A program made the position numbers and the translations under genes. A DNA stretch of 64,000 nt from Salegentibacter salinarum (GTDB lineage: Bacteria > Bacteroidota > Bacteroidia > Flavobacteriales > Flavobacteriaceae): assembly GCF_900168115.1 (NCBI RefSeq), contig NZ_FUZC01000005.1, positions 62,001-126,000 of the forward strand. Direction: 5' to 3'. This document shows, one piece after another, positions 9,168-17,989 of this stretch. Below the pieces are notes generated by a model. It was not told the DNA's origin, made no database searches, and worked only from the letters and a program-made list of their open reading frames with translations. How positions within the stretch are numbered: the first letter of the stretch is position 1; each line of letters opens with the position of its first letter.

Positions 9168-9983
9168 ATGAAAAAATTACTTTTACTTAGTTTTTGTTTC
9201 GTTCTTAGTTATAATAGTTTTTCCCAGAATTCTCCCTATAAAACTGATGGGTGGAAAGATGGCGCCTATATTGCCGGTACCGTAGGTTTAAATGTATTAG
9301 GATTCACTTTTATCCAGAATAAAGATGCACTTACTGAAGCTGAAATTACTGCTTTAGATAAAAATGATATTTGGGGAATAGATCGCTGGGCAGCAGGAAA
9401 TTATTCTGAAAAAGCTGATTCATTTAGTTATATCCCGTTTTATGCAGCCCTGGCAGCTCCACTGGCTTTTTTACCCGGTGAGGCAGGGCGAAATAATTTT
9501 GGACAAATAAGTATTTTATTTGTAGAAACTATGGCCACCACCGGTGTCTTTTATACTATGACTGCCGGTTTGATAGATAAAAGCCGACCCCTTGTTTATA
9601 ACGAAAATCTGCCTTTCGACGAGCGTGCCAGTGGGGGTGCACAACGCTCGTTTATCGCAGGGCACACGGCCGTTGCTGCTGCCGGTAGTTTTTTTGCTGC
9701 CAAAATCTTTAATGATTTTCATCCCGAATCTAAAGCAGTTCCCTATGTGTGGGGAGGGGCAACAGGTATTTCGGTATTAATGGGATATTTGAGAACAAAA
9801 GCCGGAAAACACTTTCTGACCGATAATATTATAGGTGCAGTTGTAGGTGCGGCGAGTGGAATATTAATCCCTGAATTACATAAAAAAGGCAAAGAAAATA
9901 TTGATCTTTATCCTACCGCTAATTTCAATATTAACGGTACTGGAATTAACACTAAAGGCCTGGCGCTTTCTTATAAGTTTTAG
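9168..9983 (+). CDS. PAP2-family phosphatase, secreted/outer-membrane type
   Basis: A 271-residue phosphatidic-acid-phosphatase-like protein. It starts with a typical signal peptide (MKKLLLLSFCFVLSYNSFSQ, residues 1-20). The three PAP2 motifs are recognisable: DKSRPLVYN (138-145), SFIAGHTA (161-168, His as acid) and LRTKAGKHFLTDN (208-220, His nucleophile and Asp). Family members remove phosphate from lipid phosphates such as undecaprenyl diphosphate or lipid A. The tail LSYKF could be a beta-strand-like ending. It stands alone on the plus strand, so its substrate cannot be inferred from neighbours. Confidence 0.85.
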   Translation: MKKLLLLSFCFVLSYNSFSQNSPYKTDGWKDGAYIAGTVGLNVLGFTFIQNKDALTEAEITALDKNDIWGIDRWAAGNYSEKADSFSYIPFYAALAAPLAFLPGEAGRNNFGQISILFVETMATTGVFYTMTAGLIDKSRPLVYNENLPFDERASGGAQRSFIAGHTAVAAAGSFFAAKIFNDFHPESKAVPYVWGGATGISVLMGYLRTKAGKHFLTDNIIGAVVGAASGILIPELHKKGKENIDLYPTANFNINGTGINTKGLALSYKF

Positions 9984-9990
9984 ATAAGCT

Positions 9991-10084
9991 ACTTCGGATG
10001 TGACTTACGGTGCATTTTTTAATAACCATTGTTTAATTTTCGAGATAAACCTCGAAGTATTTAAAACCTCGATTACCGAGTAAA
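9991..10084 (+). repeat. Dispersed intergenic repeat, copy A
   Basis: The core at 10024-10084 (AACCATTGTTTAATTTTC ... CTCGATTACCGAGTAAA) aligns with 13514-13573 with only a few substitutions and small gaps. Similarity extends weakly upstream to about 9991. The end contains a small palindrome (CTCG...CGAG). It sits between the PAP2 gene and the next start codon, in the same orientation as copy B. Confidence 0.7.
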
Positions 10085-10088
10085 CTCT

Positions 10089-11165
10089 ATGGAAATTTCA
10101 GAAATTATAATGCTTGTATTTTGCGGAATACTCCTGATTCCAAGCCTGGCTTCTGCCACACGTTTTGACCACTGGTGGATTCGTGCTTTCGATTTTCCTC
10201 GTATTCAAATTTCATTACTTATTAGCGCGGTTATAATTATTGCTATTATTGTTTTTGATTTTTCTGAAACTATTCATTTTATAGCTATTGCCTTACTTAT
10301 TTTAAGTCTTATTTATCAACTTCATAAAATTTTTCCCTACACCTGGCTCGCTAAAAAAGAAGTAATGCAATTTGAAGACGGTGATCCCAGTGATAATATT
10401 TCCATTTTAGTCAGTAATGTGCTTACTCCAAATACGAAATATCATAAACTTCTTGAAATTGTAAACAGGCGGCAACCGGATATTCTTCTTACCCTGGAAT
10501 CTGATAAAAAATGGGAAGAAGCCCTGGAAGAATTGGAAGAAGATTATAAATACACTGTAAAAGTTCCTATGGATAATCTCTACGGAATGCATTTATACTC
10601 TAAACTGAAATTAGAAGAAACCGAAATTAGATATTTAGTGAAAGGTGATATTCCTTCTATTCACGGCTTTGTACGCTTAGATGATAATACCAAGGTTAGA
10701 ATACATTGTATGCACCCAAGACCTCCCAGCCCTTCTGAAGCTGATACATCTACCAACCGCGACGCTGAATTATTAATGCTGGGAAGAGATGTTAGAGAAC
10801 AGGACGAAAGTGTTTTGGTATTTGGAGATTTAAATGATGTAGCCTGGTCCCGGACCACAAGGTTATTTCAGCAAATGAGCGGATTATTAGATCCCAGGAT
10901 TGGAAGGGGCTTTTTTAATACTTTTCACGCCGATTATCGCTTTTTTAGATGGCCCTTGGATCATGTTTTTCATAGCAATGATTTTACTTTAATAGAAATT
11001 GCACGCGAAAAACCAATGGGATCAGATCATTTTCCTATGTATATTAATTTGAATTTTGAACGCCGGGCCGAAGAGCAACAGGAAAAACCTAAGGCAGATG
11101 AGGAAGAAAAGGAATGGGCGCAAGAAAAAATTGACGATGCAGAACCCAGGGAAAACGGTGTTTAA
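10089..11165 (+). CDS. Endonuclease/exonuclease/phosphatase-family membrane protein
   Basis: A 358-residue protein with about three N-terminal membrane helices (residues 1-95) and a soluble endonuclease/exonuclease/phosphatase domain. Family signatures seen are ILVSNVLTPN (start of domain), LTLESDKKW (metal-binding Glu), HPRPPSPSEAD, FGDLNDVAWSRTT (GDxN) and GSDHFPMYINL (terminal SDH). Such membrane-anchored members act as phosphodiesterases or phosphatases on unknown substrates. The tail is charged (EKPKADEEEKEWAQ). The stop overlaps that of the convergent receiver gene, so the two transcripts may overlap. Confidence 0.82.
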   Translation: MEISEIIMLVFCGILLIPSLASATRFDHWWIRAFDFPRIQISLLISAVIIIAIIVFDFSETIHFIAIALLILSLIYQLHKIFPYTWLAKKEVMQFEDGDPSDNISILVSNVLTPNTKYHKLLEIVNRRQPDILLTLESDKKWEEALEELEEDYKYTVKVPMDNLYGMHLYSKLKLEETEIRYLVKGDIPSIHGFVRLDDNTKVRIHCMHPRPPSPSEADTSTNRDAELLMLGRDVREQDESVLVFGDLNDVAWSRTTRLFQQMSGLLDPRIGRGFFNTFHADYRFFRWPLDHVFHSNDFTLIEIAREKPMGSDHFPMYINLNFERRAEEQQEKPKADEEEKEWAQEKIDDAEPRENGV

Positions 11166-11572
11166 GCCGGTTTGAAAAAATGACTTATTTCTGAAATTTC
11201 TTTTATCTTCTCGCAATCTGAAGCAGAGATAGGTTTTTCTATAAAAGAGCGTACCGTACTATAATTCTCAGCTTCTTTTTTGTCTTTTACATCTATAGAA
11301 GAAGTTACCATAATAACGTGGTACCTGGATTTTTGAGGGTGACCTTCTAGACACTTTAAAAAATCCCAACCATTCATATTAGGCATATTAATGTCTAAGA
11401 GAATAAGAAAATCCCTCTGTTGGGGGTGTTTTTGGTCTTCTACAAGATAACTTAAAGCATCTGCCGCTTTACTAAAGCTAATAGGATTTTGGGCGATCTC
11501 GTGGTTGTTTATCATTTTTTTCTGAATAAATACCACTATTTGATCGTCATCTACGATAAGTACTTCAAGCAT
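11162..11572 (-). CDS. Single-domain response regulator (CheY-like)
   Basis: A 136-residue receiver domain and nothing else. IVDDDQI holds the acidic pocket, LLDINMPNMNGWDF carries the phospho-acceptor Asp near residue 60, MVTSS the conserved Thr/Ser, and FIEKPIS the conserved Lys. With no output domain it probably passes phosphate or acts by protein contact. It lies 23 bases downstream of the receiver-PAS protein gene in the same direction, so the two are probably co-transcribed and work together. Confidence 0.9.
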   Translation of the reverse strand: MLEVLIVDDDQIVVFIQKKMINNHEIAQNPISFSKAADALSYLVEDQKHPQQRDFLILLDINMPNMNGWDFLKCLEGHPQKSRYHVIMVTSSIDVKDKKEAENYSTVRSFIEKPISASDCEKIKEISEISHFFKPA

Positions 11573-11595
11573 TTGAAAGAATTTAGGGACCGAGC

Positions 11596-13350
11596 TTAGA
11601 ATTCTTCTTCAGTCTTAATCGTGATCTTTCTAATCACTTTATCAAGCTCTTCAGACGAATTTAAGATATTATCTATAATCTCCTCAATATTATCCAGGTT
11701 ATTTCGTTGATTTTTCAACAATTCTATCAATCCCATAATTCTTGCTAAAGGCGCCCGCACTACATGAGATTGTGTCCATGCAATTTCACGTAACCTTTCG
11801 TTACTGCGTTCTATGGCGTTAATATATTTTCTCCTTTCGGTAATATCCTGCATAGAGCCAATTATTCGCGAAGGTTTTCCGATAGCATCGGTTATTACAT
11901 AACTACGATCAAGAATATATTTATACTCACCGTTGGCACACCTAAAGCGGTATTCTATTCCAAGAATTTTCTGCCCATGCTCGTATATTCCTTTAGCAGC
12001 TTCTATAACACGTTGTTTATCTTCAGGGTGAATTCTATCCTGCCACCACTCTTTAGAGGGTGCTAATCCTTCCTGCGAATAACCAAAAATATCATAAATA
12101 GCATTACTGTATTGAAATTCATTCTTTTCAACATCAAAATCTGTAATAAGATCACTAGTGGCCTTAGCAACAATATCGTAACGTTCCAGGCTTTCCCTTA
12201 ATTGCTGCTCCTGAACTTTGGATTTGGTAATATCCCTGGAGTTTGCAATTAACCCGTTAACAGCGGGGTCATCGCGTAAATCACTAATTATAGTTTCAAG
12301 CCAGCGCCATTCTCCTTTTCCATCTTTATATCTGTAAGACGGTAACTGAAAGGATTTTCTCCTGCCCAAATATTGGATTTTCCCTTCAATTTTATCACGG
12401 TCTTCCCTATGAATAAAGTCGAATACATTTCTACCCTCAATCTTTTCCGGATCTACTCCTAAAATATGCTTTACACTGGGGCTTACATAAGCATAATGAA
12501 AGTTTTCATCTATAATACTTATAAGGTCACTGCCATCTTGTACTAAGGCTTTAAAACGCTCCTGGCTATGCCTTAGTTTTTCTTCAGCTTTTATCTTTTC
12601 GGTTATATTGTGAGCCTGAGTTACCCTGGCTTCCCGACCGCCGAATAAAATAGGATTACTCTGCACATCTATATAAAGCAGGTTTCTATTTTTAGTATAA
12701 TGCTTAACTTTTATATTAAAAAAATCGTGCAAATTTTCTTCTACTGTTTCTTCAATTCTCGCTTCATCATCTGCCCATAAATCTCTGACAGACATTTGCA
12801 TAAATTCCTCGCGAGTATATCCGTATAAATTTACTGCAGCCTGATTCACACTTAGAAACTCAAGGGAATTTCTATCTAAAACCCACATTGGCAGCGGACT
12901 TGAATCAAATAGAGTTCGATATTTTTCTTCAGATTCGTAAAGCTGGTGCTGTACTTTATTACGTTCCATACTGTAATGGATACTTTTAGAAAGAATAGAA
13001 GCATTTATTTCATCTTTCAATAGATAATCTGAAACTCCCCATGACAGGGTTTTTACGCCATAATCTTTATTGGTATAACCTGTAAGTACCACAACCGGCG
13101 TCTCATTTGAAAATGAAAGGATTTCCTTTACAAGTAATTCGGTATTATTAATATCTGGAAGTGATAAATCGAGTAAAACTGTATCAAAATCTGAGGTTTT
13201 TTTGAGAATTGCTTTAGCTATTTTAAAATTTTCGGCACGCTGAATTTCCAGGGCATGGTGTTCTTCAGACAGGTAATCTTCAATAAGTATAAAATCACCT
13301 GGGTTGTCTTCAATAACCAAAATTTTTAATTCCCCGGAATCTTTCGTCAT
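11596..13350 (-). CDS. Receiver-PAS sensor protein with phospho-acceptor helix but no ATPase domain
   Basis: 584 residues. An N-terminal receiver (LKILVIEDNPGDF; phospho-acceptor in TVLLDLSLPDIN; conserved Lys in SDYLLKDEI) is followed by three PAS/PAC units (about 140-510, e.g. YGYTREEFMQMSVRDLW and WRWLETIISDLRD). The C-terminal part has a histidine-kinase-like dimerisation helix, AWTQSHVVRAPLARIMGLIE, with a candidate acceptor His. The protein ends soon after this; the N, G1 and G2 boxes of a HATPase domain are absent. It may be a phosphorelay protein needing a kinase in trans. A frameshift at the 3' end seems unlikely because the next gene follows directly. Confidence 0.85.
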   Translation of the reverse strand: MTKDSGELKILVIEDNPGDFILIEDYLSEEHHALEIQRAENFKIAKAILKKTSDFDTVLLDLSLPDINNTELLVKEILSFSNETPVVVLTGYTNKDYGVKTLSWGVSDYLLKDEINASILSKSIHYSMERNKVQHQLYESEEKYRTLFDSSPLPMWVLDRNSLEFLSVNQAAVNLYGYTREEFMQMSVRDLWADDEARIEETVEENLHDFFNIKVKHYTKNRNLLYIDVQSNPILFGGREARVTQAHNITEKIKAEEKLRHSQERFKALVQDGSDLISIIDENFHYAYVSPSVKHILGVDPEKIEGRNVFDFIHREDRDKIEGKIQYLGRRKSFQLPSYRYKDGKGEWRWLETIISDLRDDPAVNGLIANSRDITKSKVQEQQLRESLERYDIVAKATSDLITDFDVEKNEFQYSNAIYDIFGYSQEGLAPSKEWWQDRIHPEDKQRVIEAAKGIYEHGQKILGIEYRFRCANGEYKYILDRSYVITDAIGKPSRIIGSMQDITERRKYINAIERSNERLREIAWTQSHVVRAPLARIMGLIELLKNQRNNLDNIEEIIDNILNSSEELDKVIRKITIKTEEEF

Positions 13351-13477
13351 CTAAAATAATTTTAAACACTAAGTAATTAAGAAGCTAACTTCTAAAAAAT
13401 ATTTTTCAATCTATAAATTGATAAGACCGATAATCAGGATAAGCAACAAAGAATTTTAAGGTAAAATGGATAAGTAA

Positions 13478-13573
13478 ACTTCATTGGAGCAAGCTCACGA
13501 AGCACTCTTTGAGAACCATTGTTTAATTTTTCGAAGCAAGCCATGAAGCATTTAATCTCGATTATCGAGTAAA
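13478..13573 (+). repeat. Dispersed intergenic repeat, copy B
   Basis: The core at 13514-13573 matches 10024-10084 (AACCATTGTTTAATTTT ... CTCGATTATCGAGTAAA). Here the terminal palindrome CTCGA-TTA-TCGAG is perfect. It lies in the 227-base gap between two minus-strand sensor genes and ends just before the stop of the downstream kinase gene. No gene is visible in that gap. Confidence 0.7.
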
Positions 13574-13577
13574 TATA

Positions 13578-15746
13578 CTAAAATTGGTTTGGGATTGTAA
13601 AATAAAAGCCACTACCCTTACCGTACGCTGATTCTACCCAAATCTCACCACCAAAATGATCTACAATTTTTTTACAAATTGCTAATCCTATTCCCGTGCC
13701 TTCATATTCTTCGCGTTGATGTAAACGTTGGAAGATTACAAATATCTTTTCCTGGAATTCCTTCTCAATTCCTATACCATTATCGGTTACTTTAAATTCC
13801 CAGAAAGTTTCTTTTTCTTCAGCTGAAATTTCTATTACCGGCCGGCGAACTTTAGAATGATATTTTAAAGCATTTCCTATTAAATTAGAAAATAACTGTC
13901 TTAAAGGAGTCTCTTCAACTTTTAAATTTGGTAATTCCCCTAGTTTAATTTCAGCATTTTTCGCTTCGATGCATCTTTTTTGAAGTAGTAAAACTTCGGA
14001 AACTAAATTGTTTGTATTTACATCAATAACTTTATATTCTCCTCTTCCTATCCTGGAATACTCCAATAAATCTAAAATTATTTGTCGCATTCTGGTAGCA
14101 CCGTCGTGTGCAAAATAAATATACTGTTGTGCTTTTTCATCAAGCTGATCACTATACTTTTTCTTAAGCTGAGTAAGAAAACTAGTCACCATTCTAAGTG
14201 GCTCCTGAAGATCGTGAGAAGCGATATAAGCAAATTGTTCCAGTTCTTTGTTAGATAATGCGAGCTCTTCAGTATGCTTTTTCAATTCCTGGTTTAATAA
14301 TTCCAGGGCTTCTTCTTTTTGTTTTATTTCTGTAATATTCCTGGAAATCCCCACCAGGCCTTTTTTATTGTCTCCAAACTTAAAGGGCACTTTGGTTAAA
14401 AGCGTATATTCAATTTTATTATTAAAATCGCTAATAATTTCCTCGCGATTTAGAATAGGGACACCCGAATTCATAACTCGCGAATTATCTTCTATTATTT
14501 CTAAAGCTTCTTCTTTTGGAAAATAATCTATAGGAGTTAGTCCCAGGCTGTTTTCTTCAATTTCAGCCCCAAAATATTTTTTGTAAAAACTATTATTGGT
14601 TAAGATTGTTTCGTGGTTTTGATTTACCACAAATATATGGTCTGGAATATAATCTATAATTGCCCGGAACATATTACGCTCTTCCCTTAGTTTCTGCTCA
14701 ATTTCAACCTGTTTGGTAATATCTTTACCTATGCCATAAACCCCAGTAATTTTTTTATTCACATAAATAGGAAAATTAGTTACTTGCAAAAGCTTTTTTT
14801 TACCCTTAAGACTGATGAAACCAGTCTCATAATGCTGAATTTCTCCAGCAACAGCTTTAGTAAAATGGTCCATGACCTTTGCTTTATCCTCGGCTGGAAT
14901 TAAAGATAAAAAGTTGGTCTTTAGCGCCACCTCCCTCGTTCCTTCACCCAGTTTTAAAGCACTATCGTTAATACTTAAAAAGTTTCCTTTTAAATCGAAA
15001 GAATACACCGCATCCGGATTATGATCGAATAAAGACTGGAAAGCCAGTTTACTGTTTTCAGCAATTAATTCCTGATTTTTCCTGGCTGAAATATCTATGA
15101 TCGCCGTACTGGTTCTCTTCTCTCCATTATGATTAGTATAAATAACTGAATGGACTTCGCAAGGAAAAGTTTCTGCGTTTTTCTTTATTCCTGTTAATTC
15201 ATATCTTAATTCTCCCGCCAAAATCCTTTGGTTAAGCGCACTTTTTAATTCTGCATTATTAAGTATAATATCTTCTCTATTTAGATGCTTAAATTCTTCA
15301 TAAGTATAACCAAACATTCTACAAGCAGCTTTATTGACTTGTATAACAGGTCCTTTGGGATCTGAAAGGAAAATCGCCATTGAAGAATTTTCTACGATAT
15401 TCTTTGCCTGGATTATATTCTCAGGAGATACAGACTCCTTTTTAGGAACTAATTTTAAACATATAGAAAAGGCTTCTAGGTTTCCATCTCCGTCTAAGCA
15501 TGGACTACAGAATATTTCTAAGTTTTCTGATTTTGAAAAAGAATATGGCTTATGAAAAAAACTCTCTGAAAAAAAATCACTTTTAAATTGTGTAGATATT
15601 TCTGAAGGAAAAACTTTTAAAATACTAAGTTGAGTTTCTAAACTTTCACTGAAATTAAGCTTTACAAAACCTTCGGCAGAAGAATTCCAGGATATAATCC
15701 TATACGCTTCGTTTATTTTTACTACAGGCGTAGTTATTTTCTTCAT
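13578..15746 (-). CDS. PAS-domain sensor histidine kinase
   Basis: 722 residues with three to four PAS domains (about 1-480; e.g. MFGYTYEEFKHLNREDII) and a complete kinase core. The dimerisation helix FAYIASHDLQEPLRMVTSF carries the acceptor His near 505. The ATPase domain shows the N box (FSNLIGNALKYH), G1 (VTDNGIGI) and G2 (EGTGIGLAICKKIV). No membrane helices are obvious, so it probably senses a cytoplasmic signal. This is the class often called phytochrome-like or bacteriophytochrome-like kinases, without a chromophore domain. It lies 29 bases after the Wzi-like gene in the same direction and could supply kinase activity to the ATPase-less sensor downstream; that link is inference. Confidence 0.88.
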   Translation of the reverse strand: MKKITTPVVKINEAYRIISWNSSAEGFVKLNFSESLETQLSILKVFPSEISTQFKSDFFSESFFHKPYSFSKSENLEIFCSPCLDGDGNLEAFSICLKLVPKKESVSPENIIQAKNIVENSSMAIFLSDPKGPVIQVNKAACRMFGYTYEEFKHLNREDIILNNAELKSALNQRILAGELRYELTGIKKNAETFPCEVHSVIYTNHNGEKRTSTAIIDISARKNQELIAENSKLAFQSLFDHNPDAVYSFDLKGNFLSINDSALKLGEGTREVALKTNFLSLIPAEDKAKVMDHFTKAVAGEIQHYETGFISLKGKKKLLQVTNFPIYVNKKITGVYGIGKDITKQVEIEQKLREERNMFRAIIDYIPDHIFVVNQNHETILTNNSFYKKYFGAEIEENSLGLTPIDYFPKEEALEIIEDNSRVMNSGVPILNREEIISDFNNKIEYTLLTKVPFKFGDNKKGLVGISRNITEIKQKEEALELLNQELKKHTEELALSNKELEQFAYIASHDLQEPLRMVTSFLTQLKKKYSDQLDEKAQQYIYFAHDGATRMRQIILDLLEYSRIGRGEYKVIDVNTNNLVSEVLLLQKRCIEAKNAEIKLGELPNLKVEETPLRQLFSNLIGNALKYHSKVRRPVIEISAEEKETFWEFKVTDNGIGIEKEFQEKIFVIFQRLHQREEYEGTGIGLAICKKIVDHFGGEIWVESAYGKGSGFYFTIPNQF

Positions 15747-15775
15747 TGGGGGGAAGTTTAAAGTTGCAGGTGCTT

Positions 15776-17134
15776 TTATAAAAAGGATTTGGAAACAGAA
15801 ATACCTGCACCGAAGTTAGGTCCTTCAATTTCATTGAAATCAGCCCCCAATTGAAGATTCAGATTCACTATATTTTGAAAAAGATTTAAATCTAAATAAG
15901 TAGAAAGTAGATGATGCTCCTCAATATTTTCGCCACCCTTTGCTCCATAATTTTGCCTAAAACTTCCTAAAAACCTGTAAGGAACCTTTTTAAAAGCCAT
16001 TCCGTTTAAGCCTATATGATGCGCAACAACCTTATTGTTATTTATTCTAAACCGATCCGGACCAAGCGTGATGAAAGGTAGTCCCAGTACCCGGTTTTCG
16101 TAGGTCCAGCCGGAACGGTATAGGTTATTATTAAAATAATTATCCTGACCATCTGTGGTTGGTGTGTTTTTACTTTGATTTTTGGTATAATAAAACTCAT
16201 ACATCACCGCCTGAAACCAGGAATCTACAGCGGCTGTAGGATCTTCAATAAAAATTCCATAGCGACCATCAGGGGTATTTCTAAGAACACTTCCCGAGCC
16301 GTCTTCGAATAAATGATTATAAATAATTTCAACATTATACTGGGCCAGAATAGTCTTAATATTAATCTCGTAACTTCCCAAATGATTCCCTAAGCCGTTA
16401 ATTTCCTGTTCTGAAACTCCTTCCCCTGTATCATCTGACACTCCTCTTCCGGTTACAACTCTGGTGTAAGCCTCAAAATCTGAAGGTAAATCACCAAATT
16501 CGGGATGTGTGCCACCCCACTGAACAAAATGTCTTAAACCTGCGGAAATTTGGAATCGAGGTGAAGATTTATAAACTAAATGAAAACTTTTATGGTGTAG
16601 CCTTGTGTCCTCAACATAGCGCTCATCATCCATAAAATATTCCTCGAGCGAAGCTTCAAAACCGAGCCCGCGATTGTCTTTAAAAAATATAGGTTGTTTT
16701 GTAAAAAATCTTATTCCGGGCAATGGCCTCGCATTTAAAGACCATAGAATACTTTGATTTGTAGCGCTAAGTCCTCTATATAATTCTTTACGCTGTTTTC
16801 GTCCCGCCACAATTCCCAACCAGGAATTATTAAAAGCCAGGTAAGCTTCGTCTAACTGTAATTTATCTGTATACCCATCTTGATAAAGTACTCCCAAACC
16901 TCCTTCTAAATTGGCATTTTCAGAAAACCTGTAAATTCCAGAAACATTTGCGAACCCTGAGAAATTAGTGAGTTCGTCTATTCGCCCTCGCTGGTTGGTA
17001 TGTAACCAGAAAGGAGAATTGTCTTCACTAAATAACAGTCCGGTAGTATTTACATTACCCTGTAAGTCTATTTGCTGGGCATTAACCGATAAAAACAGTA
17101 ATAAAAATAAAAATGTAAGATAAAAGTGTTTCAT
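15776..17134 (-). CDS. Capsule assembly Wzi-family outer-membrane protein
   Basis: 452 residues with a signal peptide (residues 1-19, ending LSVNAQ) and alternating aromatic/polar beta-strands typical of an outer-membrane barrel, ending in SVSKSFL. Segments such as NSPFWLHTNQRGR, SWLGIVAGRKQRKELY and ILWSLNARPLPGI match the Bacteroidetes branch of the Wzi/capsule-assembly family. Wzi in enteric bacteria binds exported capsule at the cell surface. It is divergent from the CpsB/YwqE-type phosphatase gene and borders the polysaccharide locus, supporting a surface-attachment role. Confidence 0.82.
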   Translation of the reverse strand: MKHFYLTFLFLLLFLSVNAQQIDLQGNVNTTGLLFSEDNSPFWLHTNQRGRIDELTNFSGFANVSGIYRFSENANLEGGLGVLYQDGYTDKLQLDEAYLAFNNSWLGIVAGRKQRKELYRGLSATNQSILWSLNARPLPGIRFFTKQPIFFKDNRGLGFEASLEEYFMDDERYVEDTRLHHKSFHLVYKSSPRFQISAGLRHFVQWGGTHPEFGDLPSDFEAYTRVVTGRGVSDDTGEGVSEQEINGLGNHLGSYEINIKTILAQYNVEIIYNHLFEDGSGSVLRNTPDGRYGIFIEDPTAAVDSWFQAVMYEFYYTKNQSKNTPTTDGQDNYFNNNLYRSGWTYENRVLGLPFITLGPDRFRINNNKVVAHHIGLNGMAFKKVPYRFLGSFRQNYGAKGGENIEEHHLLSTYLDLNLFQNIVNLNLQLGADFNEIEGPNFGAGISVSKSFL

Positions 17135-17210
17135 AAGAAGGCTTTAGGACATTATAAATATGCTTAATTTGATTTAAAAATATGTAATTTTATGCTTCTA
17201 AAACTTAGAA

Positions 17211-17942
17211 ATGCTATCCATTTTTCAGAAAAAAATATTCTTAGCCGATTTATTGGAAGGTTTTACCGATTTCCATAACCATTTATTACCGGGAATAGAC
17301 GATGGGGCCAAAGAACTTGATGATTCTTTAGCAATGATCAGAAAGTTTAATGAATTTGGAATCACTAACTTTGTGGCGAGCCCCCACGTAATGGGAGAGT
17401 TTTATCCAAATACACCCCAAACCATTTTACCGGCTTTAGAAGAAGTGAAAAAAGCTTTACCCAAAGGAAATTCAATAAAAGCTGCCGGAGAATATATGAT
17501 GGATCAATTTTTAATAGATCAGCTTGAAGACGAAAATGTTTTAAATGTAGTTACCAATTATGTTTTAGTAGAAATGTCTTATTTCCAGGCGCCAATTAAT
17601 TTAGCTGAAATTCTTTTTAAAATTCAAAATAAAAATCTGAAACCTATTTTGGCACATCCGGAGCGATATGCATTTTATCATGGAAACAGCCTCAATAAAT
17701 ATGAAGATTTAAAAGCAAGAGGTTGCAAGTTCCAGCTGAATATGCTTTCCTTAAGTACTCATTATGGCACCGGAATTCATAAAAAAGCATTACAATTACT
17801 GGAAAATGGAATGATAGATTTCATTAGTAGTGATGCACACCGTATGGAACACCTTGAAAAAATTCAACAATTAAAATTGAAGAAAACCCAGGTAAAGTTG
17901 ATTGAACCCGTAATTGAAAAATCCAAAGCTTTGTTTAATTAG
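17211..17942 (+). CDS. Tyrosine-protein phosphatase, CpsB/CapC/YwqE (PHP) type
   Basis: 243 residues with the metal-binding His motifs of the PHP phosphatases: DFHNHLLPGIDDG (residues ~17-29), ASPHV, AHPERY and SSDAHR. Such enzymes dephosphorylate the tyrosine cluster of the BY-kinase that drives polysaccharide chain export. Here that partner is the convergent wzc-like gene, whose product ends in a tyrosine-rich tail. The last codons (KALFN-stop) lie inside the stem of the terminator at 17921-17956, so the coding end and terminator are shared. Confidence 0.92.
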   Translation: MLSIFQKKIFLADLLEGFTDFHNHLLPGIDDGAKELDDSLAMIRKFNEFGITNFVASPHVMGEFYPNTPQTILPALEEVKKALPKGNSIKAAGEYMMDQFLIDQLEDENVLNVVTNYVLVEMSYFQAPINLAEILFKIQNKNLKPILAHPERYAFYHGNSLNKYEDLKARGCKFQLNMLSLSTHYGTGIHKKALQLLENGMIDFISSDAHRMEHLEKIQQLKLKKTQVKLIEPVIEKSKALFN

Positions 17943-17956
17943 ACAAAGCTTTGGAT
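17921..17956. terminator. Strong two-way terminator between the phosphatase and wzc genes
   Basis: A perfect 14-bp stem, ATCCAAAGCTTTGT with ACAAAGCTTTGGAT, with an 8-base loop. T-rich tracts follow on both strands (TATATTTTTT after 17956; TTTTCAATTA on the minus strand), so it can end both converging transcripts. The stop codon of the phosphatase gene (17940-17942) lies in the loop region. Confidence 0.88.
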
Positions 17957-17989
17957 TATATTTTTTCAACGTTAAACCATAGTAGTTTA

